From GCA-002722245 sp038154685 (GTDB lineage: Bacteria > Bacteroidota > Bacteroidia > Flavobacteriales_C > GCA-002722245), in contig JAYPYW010000045.1 in NCBI GenBank assembly GCA_038154685.1, positions 1-25,947 on the forward strand: a stretch of 25,947 bases of DNA, given 5' to 3'. Position 1 is the first letter of the stretch. The number at the start of each line of letters is the position of its first letter. This document shows, in pieces, positions 1 through 8,160 of the stretch. The notes beneath the pieces were generated by a model. It had not been told where the DNA came from and searched no databases. It was given only the letters and a program-made list of their open reading frames with translations. The position numbers and the translations under genes were made by a program.

Positions 1-583
1 CCTTTTGAGCAATTGCTTGGTAACCAATACCCACAATTTTTGAAACTTCGGGAACCTGAAGTCCAATATTAAACAATGAGTTCTCTTCTTTTACAACCCC
101 TCCATCATAAGTTTTTAATAAAGGTTTATCACAAAAATGAAGGATTCCAAACCCTTTTTTCAAATTAGCAAAACCTTTAACCCCTCCATAAGTGATTGAT
201 GAATCACCACCCAAAATGAATACTAACTTACCTTTAGCCGACCAATACTCAACTTTTTCTTCAATAAAAGAAGTTAGTTTTTTGTAGTCTTCATTGATCA
301 ATTTCGCGGATGAGGCCGCTTGAGCTTCATCTCTCCAGTTTGTTTCTTGTTCGGCCCTGGAAACAGATCTATCAAAAGCTTCAGAAGCTAAATCAGAATC
401 AATTGCAATTTTACAACCTCTTTGGTAACCATAAAACTCATGGAACAATTCCATTTCGTTAGATGAATTAAAAACAGGATTTAAGAATTTTTCAAATGTA
501 AAATTATCATTTAAACTCCAGCATGCAGGAACAATTACTAAATCAGCATCTTCAGGGTTAATATCTGCTCCGAAAATCCTCAT
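1..583 (-). CDS. Ureohydrolase (arginase/agmatinase/formimidoylglutamase) fold protein, partial, metal ligands missing
   Basis: The reading frame starts at ATG 583-581 and runs off the left edge, so about 194 N-terminal residues are visible. The fold call rests on the order of family signatures. A hydrophobic strand leads into GGDSSITYGG at about residues 125-134, where the family has GGDHS. After it comes GILHFCDKPLL at about 147-157, where the family has HFDAHAD, and then the usual segment with EENSLFN and a VGIG strand. The GGDHS histidine is serine here, and the Asp-x-His-x-Asp ligands are replaced by Cys, Lys and Leu. Four of the six manganese ligands known in the family are therefore absent, and the protein is probably not a classical hydrolase. 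The last two ligands (SxDxDxxDP) lie outside the window. The start codon overlaps the stop of the zinc-ribbon gene (ATGA), which implies translational coupling. The fold is likely; the function is unknown. Confidence 0.7.
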   Translation of the reverse strand, partial: MRIFGADINPEDADLVIVPACWSLNDNFTFEKFLNPVFNSSNEMELFHEFYGYQRGCKIAIDSDLASEAFDRSVSRAEQETNWRDEAQAASSAKLINEDYKKLTSFIEEKVEYWSAKGKLVFILGGDSSITYGGVKGFANLKKGFGILHFCDKPLLKTYDGGVVKEENSLFNIGLQVPEVSKIVGIGYQAIAQK

Positions 584-912
584 TTATAGGTTTTTAAAAC
601 AAGATTAATCACGATGTATAACATAATTAAACCAGCTCCTGTAAAAGTCCAGAAGGGGGTTTTATACTCCTTTTTCAATAAATCAGAAACACTTTTTTGC
701 TGATCACTAAAGTTCTTCTCTAATTTCACTTTTCTGCAAGAATAACACTGAGAAGCTGTTCTTCTCGATAATGGAATAAAAGGAATCTTAGCTATGTGAT
801 AATATATTTGAAAAATGGAAACAACTCCTCCCTTTTTTCCGCAATTATCACAAACTTCGCCAGGGATCTCCCTAGTCCTCATCACCTTATCTTTCCTTCC
901 AAAAAGTATCAT
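580..912 (-). CDS. Zinc-ribbon protein with C-terminal membrane anchor
   Basis: This is a 110-residue protein. Two CxxC knuckles, C21/C24 (CDNC) and C56/C59 (CYSC), about 32 residues apart, would hold one zinc ion in a rubredoxin-like ribbon. A charged stretch follows (about 60-85), then a single hydrophobic segment at about 87-106 close to the C-terminus. This suggests a tail-anchored protein with its ribbon in the cytoplasm. It is the middle gene of three: its ATG overlaps the DUF4259 stop and its TGA overlaps the ureohydrolase-like start, both as ATGA. An internal Met11 is possible, but the overlap favours Met1. Similar short zinc-ribbon proteins are common and uncharacterised in Bacteroidota. 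I cannot name a partner or a reaction. Confidence 0.8.
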   Translation of the reverse strand: MILFGRKDKVMRTREIPGEVCDNCGKKGGVVSIFQIYYHIAKIPFIPLSRRTASQCYSCRKVKLEKNFSDQQKSVSDLLKKEYKTPFWTFTGAGLIMLYIVINLVLKTYK

Positions 913-1310
913 TCCGACAATCTTTTAATCAAATCTTTTTGTGCCTTTTCCCAAGATTTAAAATACCCCGAATCTAAATACATTTCCTTTGCTTCACTAT
1001 CAGTCATTACTAACTCAACACCTTTTTTAGTTTTAGCTAATAAATCATCTTCTATTTTAATATACTTGGTTTCGATCCATTCATTCAATTCTTCTGGAAA
1101 ATCTTCAGCAGGAGAACCAAGTAAACCTGCTATAGTTTCGGCTATTGCTAAAAATTCAGAACATTCAATTAAGGAGGTTTCTTCTGGTGAAAACTTACCC
1201 ATAAAATCATCAATCATCTTTGAAAAACTAACCTGTTTCTCCTCTACAGTTTTTGAAACCCAATCAAGGGCTGAATCATTTTCGAAATTTGAAATTCCCC
1301 AAGCAGACAT
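909..1310 (-). CDS. DUF4259 domain protein
   Basis: From ATG 1310-1308 the protein has 133 residues and begins MSAWGISNFENDSALDWV. This fits the opening of DUF4259 proteins (M-x-x-WG-x-x-x-F-x-N-D-x-A-x-DW), which are small, mostly helical, soluble proteins of unknown function. The rest is acidic and helical, with no signal peptide or membrane segment. A frame extension to TTG 1331-1329 is possible, but that TTG lies inside a promoter -7 box (TATATTTG, 1336-1329 on this strand), and DUF4259 proteins start right at the WG motif, so I chose the ATG. This is the first gene of a three-gene unit, and its stop overlaps the next start by four bases. The family call is good; the role is unknown. Confidence 0.82.
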   Translation of the reverse strand: MSAWGISNFENDSALDWVSKTVEEKQVSFSKMIDDFMGKFSPEETSLIECSEFLAIAETIAGLLGSPAEDFPEELNEWIETKYIKIEDDLLAKTKKGVELVMTDSEAKEMYLDSGYFKSWEKAQKDLIKRLSE

Positions 1311-1328
1311 GTTAAAAAATGTTTTTCT

Positions 1329-1336
1329 CAAATATA
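1329..1336 (-). promoter_or_regulatory. Candidate Bacteroidota -7 box for the DUF4259 operon
   Basis: TATATTTG matches the Bacteroidota sigma-A -7 consensus TAnnTTTG. It ends 18 bases before ATG 1310. I do not see a clear TTG at the -33 distance, so only half of the promoter is supported. Confidence 0.45.
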
Positions 1337-1388
1337 ACCTATAATTCCTTGTCTACTCCTTGATTTCTATTTAGTAAATTCGCCAACG

Positions 1389-2411
1389 ATGAAAAAAGTC
1401 GCAGTAGTTATTTTAAACTGGAATGGGGAAAAACTTTTACCAGAGTTTTTACCGAGTGTTGTAAACTCAATTCCAGACTATGCCGAAGTGATTATCGCCG
1501 ACAATAACTCATCTGATGGGAGTTTATCATATTTGAAAAACAATTTTCCCAACTTAAAAATAATTCAAAACAAAACCAACGGAGGATTTGCTAAGGGTTA
1601 CAATGATGCTTTGAAGGAGGTAAATCATGAATACTTAGTATTGCTGAATTCCGACATTGAAACACCAAAGAACTGGGTTGAACCTGTTTATGAATTCATG
1701 GAATCCAATCCCAACGTTGGCGCCGCAATGCCTAAGATATTACAGTACAAACAAAAATCACATTTTGAGTATGCCGGAGCCTCTGGAGGGTTTATCGACA
1801 AATGGGGATTTCCGTTTTGTAGGGGTAGGATATTTAACGACTTAGAAGAAGATGAAGGTCAATACGATAACAACACACCTGTATTCTGGGCAACTGGGGC
1901 TTGCATGTTTGTTAAAAATGAACTTTTTAAAAACTTGGGTGGCTTTGATGAATTCTTTTTTGCTCACATGGAGGAAATAGATTTATGTTGGCGTATTCAA
2001 AGGGCTGGCTTTAAAATTTATTGCATTGGTGAATCAAAAGTATATCACCTTGGAGGAGGAACACTAAATAAATTAAGTCCGCGAAAAACTTTTTTAAACT
2101 TTAGGAACAATCTCCTTTTACTCACCAAAAACTATCCTAAAAACAAATTCGGATTAATCCTTTTCCAAAAACTTATATTTGATGGGATCGCGGGAATTAA
2201 ATTTTTACTTCAAGGAGATTTCAAGCACACACTAGCTGTAATTAAAGCACACTTTTCGTTTTATAGAGTATTCCCTCAATTCCTTAAAGTTAGGAAACAA
2301 CTTCGCAGACAATTGAAAAATGATGACGTAAAAGGAATTTATAAAAATTCAATTATTAGTGATCATTTCCTAAAAGGGAAGAATAAATTCTCTCAGATCA
2401 GTCTAAAGTAG
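1389..2411 (+). CDS. Glycosyltransferase family 2 (WbbL/rhamnosyltransferase-like)
   Basis: This 340-residue cytosolic GT-A enzyme is probably peripheral to the membrane. It transfers a sugar from a nucleotide donor during surface polysaccharide assembly. Visible signatures are the N-terminal strand VAVVILNWNGE, the nucleotide-binding IIADNNSSDGS with D38, the DXD-equivalent LLNSD (D89), the acceptor-side WATGACMFVKNE, and the catalytic-base region HMEEIDLCWR (E195/E196, D198). The order and spacing match the WbbL-like subfamily. The C-terminal third is basic and amphipathic (RKQLRRQLKN), which suits membrane association. Donor and acceptor cannot be read from sequence. It is divergent from the DUF4259 operon and is followed 100 bases later by a second GT2 gene, so the two probably act in one glycan pathway. 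Confidence 0.93.
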   Translation: MKKVAVVILNWNGEKLLPEFLPSVVNSIPDYAEVIIADNNSSDGSLSYLKNNFPNLKIIQNKTNGGFAKGYNDALKEVNHEYLVLLNSDIETPKNWVEPVYEFMESNPNVGAAMPKILQYKQKSHFEYAGASGGFIDKWGFPFCRGRIFNDLEEDEGQYDNNTPVFWATGACMFVKNELFKNLGGFDEFFFAHMEEIDLCWRIQRAGFKIYCIGESKVYHLGGGTLNKLSPRKTFLNFRNNLLLLTKNYPKNKFGLILFQKLIFDGIAGIKFLLQGDFKHTLAVIKAHFSFYRVFPQFLKVRKQLRRQLKNDDVKGIYKNSIISDHFLKGKNKFSQISLK

Positions 2412-2459
2412 GCAGGTTTAAAAACTATTATAAACCATCAAATATCGAATGTTAAACCG

Positions 2460-2489
2460 TTGACATTTGAGCATTTTTAACTATTTTAG
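2460..2489 (+). promoter_or_regulatory. Candidate promoter for the GT2-fusion gene
   Basis: A TTG at 2460-2462, a 19-base spacer, and TATTTTAG at 2482-2489 (7 of 8 to TAnnTTTG) lie 22 bases upstream of the TTG start at 2512. The spacing fits the Bacteroidota -33/-7 pattern. Confidence 0.5.
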
Positions 2490-2511
2490 CTAAGCCTAAC
2501 AGCACAAGAAT

Positions 2512-4461
2512 TTGAAGCTTTCTGTAATCATAGTTAACTACAACGTTCAACATTTCCTTGAGCAATGTTTGCAAAGTGTTTTTAAAGCACTTCAAAATAT
2601 TGAAGGTGAAGTTTGGGTTGTAGATAACAATTCTGTTGATGGTTCAGTGGCTATGGTTAAGGAAAAATTTCCCCAAGTTAACCTTATCGATTCAAAAGAT
2701 AACTTAGGATTTTCAAGGGGAAACAACCTAGCCATGAGGAAGTCAAATGGTGAGTACACTTTACTTCTTAATCCAGACACACTCGTTGAAGAAGACACCT
2801 TTGAAAAGGTTGTTAAATTCATGGATAAAAACCCAGACGCAGGAGGATTAGGCGTTAAAATGGTTGATGGTAAAGGAAATTTTCTTCCAGAATCAAAAAG
2901 GAGCCTACCCACTCCATCTGTTGCTTTTTACAAAATTTTTGGACTTTCTAGCTTATTCCCAAAAAGTAAGAGGTTTGGAAAATACCATTGCGGGCATTTA
3001 GATAAAAACAAAACACACGAAATTGAAATTCTTTCTGGAGCATTTATGCTTATGAGAAAGGAAGCCTTGGATAAGGTAGGTTTGCTGGATGAAGACTTCT
3101 TCATGTATGGAGAAGATATTGATTTATCTTACCGTTTAATTAAAGGGGGATATAAAAACTATTATTTCGCAGACACTAGGATTATTCATTATAAAGGGGA
3201 GAGTACTAAGAAAAGCTCCGTTAATTATGTTTTTGTGTTCTACAATGCGATGATAATTTTCGCAAAAAAACACTTTTCTTCGAAGAACGCTTCTGTTTTT
3301 AGTTTTCTTATTAAACTGGCGATTTATTTCAGGGCATCCATTGCAATTTTAAACAGGGTTGTTACCAAATCAGTTCTTCCTGTTTTGGACGCCATATTGC
3401 TAATTTCCGGAATATTAGGTTTCAAACACCTTTGGGAATCTCAAATCAAGGGGTTCTATTATCCTGACGCATTTAATTATTACATTATTCCAAGTATCAC
3501 GCTCTTAATCCTATCCTCAGTTGCATTCTTTGGAGGGTACAGAAAAAAAGTAAAGCTTAACCGCGTTTTAAACGGTGTTGCGTTTGGGGCCATTTCTGTT
3601 TTAATTGGATACGCCTTTATTGATGAACAATATCGTTTCTCTAGAGCTATTATTGCGTTTAGTGCTTTGTGGTCTTCTATTGCCTTAGTTGGCTCAAGAA
3701 TGCTACTTCAATTCTTCAAGTATGGAGATTTCGAAATAGATTCTAACTCTAGAAAGAATGTAGGTATCGTTGGGAATTCAGAGGAACTAAAAAGAGTAAA
3801 AGGAATTCTTCAAAAATCTAATTTCTTATTACAAAACTTTGTTTTTGTTAATACAAATAAGGAGAATACTGATAAAAACTATGTTGGTTCTATTAATCAA
3901 CTGGACGAGATTATTCAAATTCATAAACTTGATGAAGTAATATTTTGTGCTAAAGATTTAACTTCTAATAAGATTATTGCAACAATGGAATCACTGTCCA
4001 ATCACGACACGGAATTTAAAATTGCTCCTCCGGAATCTTTATTCATATTAGGAAGTTCGAGTATTGATTCTCCGGGTGAATTATACTTAATAGACATTAA
4101 CTCTTTAAGCAAACCTGAAAACATTAGAACAAAACGTGTTTTCGACGTTATATCAAGCCTAGTACTCTTAATCACTTCGCCTGTTTTAGCTTTAATGGTC
4201 AAGAAACCAGCACGAATGTTATCAAACATTTTCAAGGTTTTCCAAGGAAAAACTTCATGGGTTGGATACAGCGAATCATTTGGGTTGAAAAAAGAAATGC
4301 CTGTTTTAAAAGCCGGTATACTATCTCCATTAGATCGATTTAAATCTGAGGACCTTGAAGAAGAGACCAAGGAAAGAATCAATATTCAATATGCAAAGGA
4401 TTATCACCCTCTAAACGACCTTGCTATTTTATTAAAGGGTCTGAAACGAATCGACCAATAA
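2512..4461 (+). CDS. GT2 glycosyltransferase fused to a WbaP/PglC-like membrane and Rossmann module with truncated transferase end
   Basis: This protein has 649 residues. Residues 1 to about 270 are a GT2 domain: SVIIVNYNVQHFL, VVDNNSVDGS, LLLNPDT as the DXD equivalent, and GEDIDLSYR as the catalytic region. About 285-403 hold four hydrophobic segments. About 415-530 look like the nucleotide-binding-like domain of poly-isoprenyl sugar-phosphate transferases (KNVGIVGNSEE, then LDEVIFCAKDL). From about 540, TKRVFDVISSLVLLITSPVL matches the membrane entry helix of bacterial sugar transferases (KRxFD). The catalytic stretch that normally follows (QxRxG, YKFRSM, the DE pair) is missing, and the text jumps to FKVFQGKTSWVGYSE, equivalent to the late LKGDMSLVGPRP part. 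The GT2 half is expected to be active and the C-terminal half a scaffold. TTG 2512 begins the core strand directly, and I see no in-frame ATG near it. Confidence 0.85.
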   Translation: MKLSVIIVNYNVQHFLEQCLQSVFKALQNIEGEVWVVDNNSVDGSVAMVKEKFPQVNLIDSKDNLGFSRGNNLAMRKSNGEYTLLLNPDTLVEEDTFEKVVKFMDKNPDAGGLGVKMVDGKGNFLPESKRSLPTPSVAFYKIFGLSSLFPKSKRFGKYHCGHLDKNKTHEIEILSGAFMLMRKEALDKVGLLDEDFFMYGEDIDLSYRLIKGGYKNYYFADTRIIHYKGESTKKSSVNYVFVFYNAMIIFAKKHFSSKNASVFSFLIKLAIYFRASIAILNRVVTKSVLPVLDAILLISGILGFKHLWESQIKGFYYPDAFNYYIIPSITLLILSSVAFFGGYRKKVKLNRVLNGVAFGAISVLIGYAFIDEQYRFSRAIIAFSALWSSIALVGSRMLLQFFKYGDFEIDSNSRKNVGIVGNSEELKRVKGILQKSNFLLQNFVFVNTNKENTDKNYVGSINQLDEIIQIHKLDEVIFCAKDLTSNKIIATMESLSNHDTEFKIAPPESLFILGSSSIDSPGELYLIDINSLSKPENIRTKRVFDVISSLVLLITSPVLALMVKKPARMLSNIFKVFQGKTSWVGYSESFGLKKEMPVLKAGILSPLDRFKSEDLEEETKERINIQYAKDYHPLNDLAILLKGLKRIDQ

Positions 4462-4474
4462 GATAATACTCTAA

Positions 4475-4505
4475 TTGCTCCCCTCCCTTATTTTATCTAC
4501 TTTTG
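4475..4505 (+). promoter_or_regulatory. Promoter for the E2 gene
   Basis: TTG at 4475-4477, a 20-base spacer, and a perfect -7 box TACTTTTG at 4498-4505. This would start the transcript about 17 bases before ATG 4527. The TTG at 4503, which could be taken as a start, is part of the -7 box. Confidence 0.65.
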
Positions 4506-4526
4506 CACCATAATTTCGTCAATTTT

Positions 4527-5843
4527 ATGGCTCAAGTTGAACTTTTATTACCAAAGATGGGAGAAAGTGTTGCAGAAGCAACAGTTACCACTTGGTTAAA
4601 AAATGAAGGAGATTTTGTTGAATTAGAAGAAGGTATTCTTGAAATTGCAACAGACAAAGTAGATTCTGAAGTTCCTTCCGATTATGAAGGAAAACTAGTA
4701 AAAAAACTTTGCAAGGAAGGTGATGTAATCAAAATTGGTGCTCCCTTCGCAATTATAGAAGTTGAAGGAGAAATTCAAAATGAAGAAAGTATAGCAGCTC
4801 CTACTACTTCGGCTTATGACGAACCTGCAATTGAAGAACAAAATTCAGTTGAAGATAAAAAAGAAGAAGTATCTAATAAATCAGAAACTGTTACACAATC
4901 TGGAACTCCAAATAGATTCTACTCACCATTGGTGAAAAGCATTGCAAAAAAAGAAGGTATTTCTTTTGATACATTAAATAGCATCCAAGGAACAGGTAGA
5001 GAAGGAAGAGTAACAAAATCAGACATATTAGAATTTATTGAAAACGGAGGAGCTTCCACATCTCAATCTGTGAGCATTACTCCTACACAAAATTCAAATC
5101 AGCAAGTAACTCCAGCTCCTTCTGTTTCAGGAGAATCCGAGTTAATTGAGATGGATAGAATGAGAAAACTCATTTCTAACCACATGGTTGAATCTAAAAA
5201 AACAGCTCCGCACGTTACAAGTGTTGTTGAGATAGATGTAACTAACCTAGTTAACTGGAGAAATAAAGTTAAAGACGATTTCCTTAAGAAGGAAGGATAC
5301 AAACTTACCTTCACCCCTATTTTTGTTGAAGCTGTAGCAAAAGCAATCAAAGACTTCCCTATGATTAATGTATCGGTAGAAGGAGATCACATCAGGGTAA
5401 AAAAGGATGCTAATATTGGAATGGCTGTAGCTCTTCCGTCTGGAAACTTAATCGTACCAGTTGTAAAAGGAGCTAACAACTTAAACCTTATAGGAACTGC
5501 AAAATCAGTTAACGCACTTACACAGAAGGCAAGAAATAACAATCTATCCCCTGATGATGTGCAAGGAGGAACATTCACTATAACTAACATTGGAACCTTT
5601 GGAAATATAATTGGAACCCCAATAATCAACCAGCCTGAAGTTGCCATTTTAGCAACTGGAGTTATACAAAAGAAGCCTGCAGTAATAGAAACACCAGAAG
5701 GCGATTTTATAGGGATTAGACAGATGATGTTTATGTCTATGAGTTACGATCACAGGGTTGTTGACGGTATGTTAGGTGGAAGCTTTTTAAGAAAAGTTGG
5801 TGATTATCTGGAAAATTTCGACATTAATAGACAAATTTGGTAA
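4527..5843 (+). CDS. Dihydrolipoyl acyltransferase (E2) of a 2-oxo acid dehydrogenase complex
   Basis: This 438-residue cytosolic protein is the core of a 2-oxo acid dehydrogenase complex, moving the acyl group from lipoyl-lysine to CoA. The N-terminal lipoyl domain (1 to about 78) carries the lipoylation site TDKVDSE, with K44 as the lipoylated lysine. A Glu/Ser/Pro-rich linker follows, then the peripheral-subunit-binding domain (about 130-172: SPLVKSIAKKEG, GTGREGRVTKSDI). A second linker leads to the catalytic domain from about 205, with SYDHRVVDGMLGG holding the catalytic H409 and D413. The single lipoyl domain and this linker style suit branched-chain or generic E2 rather than the two-lipoyl pyruvate type, but the substrate cannot be decided. 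No E1 or E3 gene is adjacent. I chose ATG 4527 because the lipoyl domain begins there and the upstream TTG is promoter sequence. Confidence 0.93.
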   Translation: MAQVELLLPKMGESVAEATVTTWLKNEGDFVELEEGILEIATDKVDSEVPSDYEGKLVKKLCKEGDVIKIGAPFAIIEVEGEIQNEESIAAPTTSAYDEPAIEEQNSVEDKKEEVSNKSETVTQSGTPNRFYSPLVKSIAKKEGISFDTLNSIQGTGREGRVTKSDILEFIENGGASTSQSVSITPTQNSNQQVTPAPSVSGESELIEMDRMRKLISNHMVESKKTAPHVTSVVEIDVTNLVNWRNKVKDDFLKKEGYKLTFTPIFVEAVAKAIKDFPMINVSVEGDHIRVKKDANIGMAVALPSGNLIVPVVKGANNLNLIGTAKSVNALTQKARNNNLSPDDVQGGTFTITNIGTFGNIIGTPIINQPEVAILATGVIQKKPAVIETPEGDFIGIRQMMFMSMSYDHRVVDGMLGGSFLRKVGDYLENFDINRQIW

Positions 5844-5904
5844 TTATAACCTATTTTAGCTTTTGAAGTATAACAAGCCAAAAGTTAAAAATTTGTTAAT
5901 CAAA

Positions 5905-5912
5905 TAATTTTG
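5905..5912 (+). promoter_or_regulatory. Candidate -7 box for the OmpA/PD40 gene
   Basis: TAATTTTG matches TAnnTTTG and lies 35 bases before ATG 5948. No TTG sits at the expected -33 distance. Confidence 0.45.
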
Positions 5913-5947
5913 CACAGGATTTGTAATACTCCTGAAAAAAAACAGTT

Positions 5948-8053
5948 ATGAAGCGCATTTTATCCTTATTTTCTGTATCAGTGTTGTTTGCAACAAGTGT
6001 TGACGCACAAGTATTATACAACAGAAACAACGTAAAATTCAATGATGAAATTTTAGAAAAACCAGTAAAAAAGCAATATGGTATTGCAGATGGGTACTGG
6101 GACGATCAAAACTACGATTTCGCTTTAAAAATTTACCAGAACATAAAAAAAGACGTTAAAGAAACTTCTTTCCTACAATTTAAATTAGGTGACTGTTTTG
6201 CAAAAGGAATGTTATCTAAGGATAATGATTCAGCAATGCATTACTTATCTGCAGCTGTTCAAAACGTCTCACCAGATGCCAACTTCGATATTGCTGATAA
6301 CACATTAGAGCAAGCTCCAATCTTTGCTTACTTCGAGTATGCAAAACTTTGTAGAATTAACCACCAAACAAATGAAGCTAAGGAAAACTTCAAGAAGTTT
6401 GAGGAAGCATTAGGTGCTAATGCAACAGAAGAGTGGAAAAATACTATTGCTAGAGAAATTAAAATCTGTAATACAGCAAGATTGTTAATTGACAATCCAG
6501 TTGACATTGTTGTTACCGCAATTGAAAACGTAAACTCTAAATATCCTGAATATGCCCCAGTAGTTTCCGCTGATGAGCAAACTATGATTTTCACAACTCG
6601 TAGAATGGCGAAGTCGGAGAAAGAAGATGGAGAAACTAAGCAGAAAAAAGATCCAATCGATTTCAAATATTACGAGGACTTATACATCTCTAAAAAAGGA
6701 AAAGATGGAACTTGGGGAGCTCCTAAACCAATGAATAACATTAACAGTGAAGGACACGAGGCTTCAATTGGTTTAACTGTTGACGGTCAACAATTATTCA
6801 TTTACTCTGCTCAAGAAGATCCACAAGGAGATATTTACTATTCTAAATTAGAAGGAAACAACTGGACAACTCCAGTCGCATTCGAACCAGTTAACTCAAA
6901 AGCTTCTGAAACACACGCTTGTTTCTCTGCTGATGGTAAAACGATTTACTTTACCTCTAACAGAAGAGGTGGATTTGGAGGTTTTGATATTTACAGAGTT
7001 ACTTTATTACCAAACGGCGAATGGAGTAAGCCTTTAAACTTAGGACCAAAAATCAACACTGAATTTGATGAAAGAGCGCCATTTATTCACCCTGATGGAG
7101 TATCGTTATTCTTTGCTTCAAACGGACATGAAACAATGGGTGGGTTCGATATCTTCCAAGCGACTGAAATGGGTGACGAAGGTTGGAGTACCCCAGAAAA
7201 CATTGGATACCCAATTAACACTACTGAGGATGATTTATTCTTCACTACTTCGGTTGATGGTAAAAGATCATACTACGCTTCTCAAAAAGAGAACGGATTA
7301 GGAGAGAAAGATTTATACATGATTACGCTTCCTAAGCCAGATGTTCAACCAATGACTGTAATGAGCGGTACATTCTCTTTAGGCGACAAATCAGGAACTA
7401 TTCCAGCTGATGCTCAAATTATTGTAAAAGATAACGAAAGTGGTGAGATTGTAGGTATTTATAAACCAAACAAGAAAACTGGAAAGTATTTATTTATCCT
7501 ACCTCCTGGTAAAAACTACAATGTTACTTACGAAGCAGAAGGGTATTTATTTAAATCGGAGAACTTGATTGTTCCTAAGAACTCGGCTTTCCAATCGATG
7601 AAGAAAGAAATCAAATTAGCTCCAATTAAAGCTAATGAGTCGATAGTATTAAATAACGTTTTCTTTGAATTCAACAGTTATGAATTAACGCCTGATTCAA
7701 AAACAGAATTAAATAAACTATTCAGCTTATTATCTAACAACCCTTCAATTAACGTTGAAATTCAAGGACATACGGATTCTAAAGGTAACAATGCTTTAAA
7801 CATGAAGTTATCTCAAAACAGAGCTGAATCTGTTAGAAAATATTTAATCAAAAAAGGTATTAAGGGAGCTAGAATTAAAGCAGTTGGTTATGGTGAAACT
7901 AAGCCAATTGCTAAAAACACAAACGCTGATGGTTCTGACAACGAGGAAGGAAGAGCGCTTAACAGACGTATTGAGTTAAAGATTTTAAGTGAAAAAGGTG
8001 AAAAGAAAGGAACAGTAAATCAAATTTACGTTCCGGATAACTTGAAAAAGTAA
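5948..8053 (+). CDS. TPR - PD40 propeller - carboxypeptidase-regulatory-like - OmpA protein (PorE-like architecture)
   Basis: This 701-residue exported protein has an N-terminal signal peptide (MKRILSLFSVSVLFATSVDA, cleaved before QVLYN) and no lipobox cysteine. Residues of about 40-180 are TPR-like helices (DFALKIYQNIKKD). About 195-470 are PD40/WD40-like blades with recurring S-x-DG-x-x-I/L-F/Y-F-x-S/T-x-R (for example SADGKTIYFTSNRRGGFGGFD). About 480-555 fit a carboxypeptidase regulatory-like beta-sandwich. From about 569, NVFFEFNSYEL to NRRIELKIL is an OmpA C-terminal peptidoglycan-binding domain with the GHTDSKG and N-R-x-x-S/A-x-x-V motifs. PorE of the T9SS has this same domain order, but Bacteroidota carry many paralogs and PorE is a lipoprotein, so I do not assign porE. 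The likely role is linking an outer-membrane or periplasmic assembly to peptidoglycan. It has its own promoter region and terminator. Confidence 0.88.
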   Translation: MKRILSLFSVSVLFATSVDAQVLYNRNNVKFNDEILEKPVKKQYGIADGYWDDQNYDFALKIYQNIKKDVKETSFLQFKLGDCFAKGMLSKDNDSAMHYLSAAVQNVSPDANFDIADNTLEQAPIFAYFEYAKLCRINHQTNEAKENFKKFEEALGANATEEWKNTIAREIKICNTARLLIDNPVDIVVTAIENVNSKYPEYAPVVSADEQTMIFTTRRMAKSEKEDGETKQKKDPIDFKYYEDLYISKKGKDGTWGAPKPMNNINSEGHEASIGLTVDGQQLFIYSAQEDPQGDIYYSKLEGNNWTTPVAFEPVNSKASETHACFSADGKTIYFTSNRRGGFGGFDIYRVTLLPNGEWSKPLNLGPKINTEFDERAPFIHPDGVSLFFASNGHETMGGFDIFQATEMGDEGWSTPENIGYPINTTEDDLFFTTSVDGKRSYYASQKENGLGEKDLYMITLPKPDVQPMTVMSGTFSLGDKSGTIPADAQIIVKDNESGEIVGIYKPNKKTGKYLFILPPGKNYNVTYEAEGYLFKSENLIVPKNSAFQSMKKEIKLAPIKANESIVLNNVFFEFNSYELTPDSKTELNKLFSLLSNNPSINVEIQGHTDSKGNNALNMKLSQNRAESVRKYLIKKGIKGARIKAVGYGETKPIAKNTNADGSDNEEGRALNRRIELKILSEKGEKKGTVNQIYVPDNLKK

Positions 8054-8070
8054 TCACTTCTTAAAATAAT

Positions 8071-8102
8071 AAAAAAGGCGAACCGTTTGGTTCGCCTTTT
8101 TT
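8071..8102 (+). terminator. Rho-independent terminator after the OmpA/PD40 gene
   Basis: A perfect 14-base stem (AAAAAAGGCGAACC at 8071-8084 with GGTTCGCCTTTTTT at 8089-8102) and a GTTT loop. The A/T flanks would let it work in both directions, but only the plus-strand gene ends here. Confidence 0.93.
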
Positions 8103-8160
8103 ATTTATTGTATTTAAGAATTTTTAAGAATTATCTCCCGAAGGGAATTAGTACTTTAAT

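Noticed and set aside
1..583. Active arginase, agmatinase or formimidoylglutamase, with Hut-type histidine degradation genes
   Set aside because: Four metal ligands are absent in the visible part and no hut or arginine genes are nearby.
796..1344. Plus-strand open frame of 182 codons opposite the DUF4259 and zinc-ribbon genes
   Set aside because: It is the antisense shadow of two recognisable genes, with Ser/Phe-rich composition typical of such shadows and no domain.
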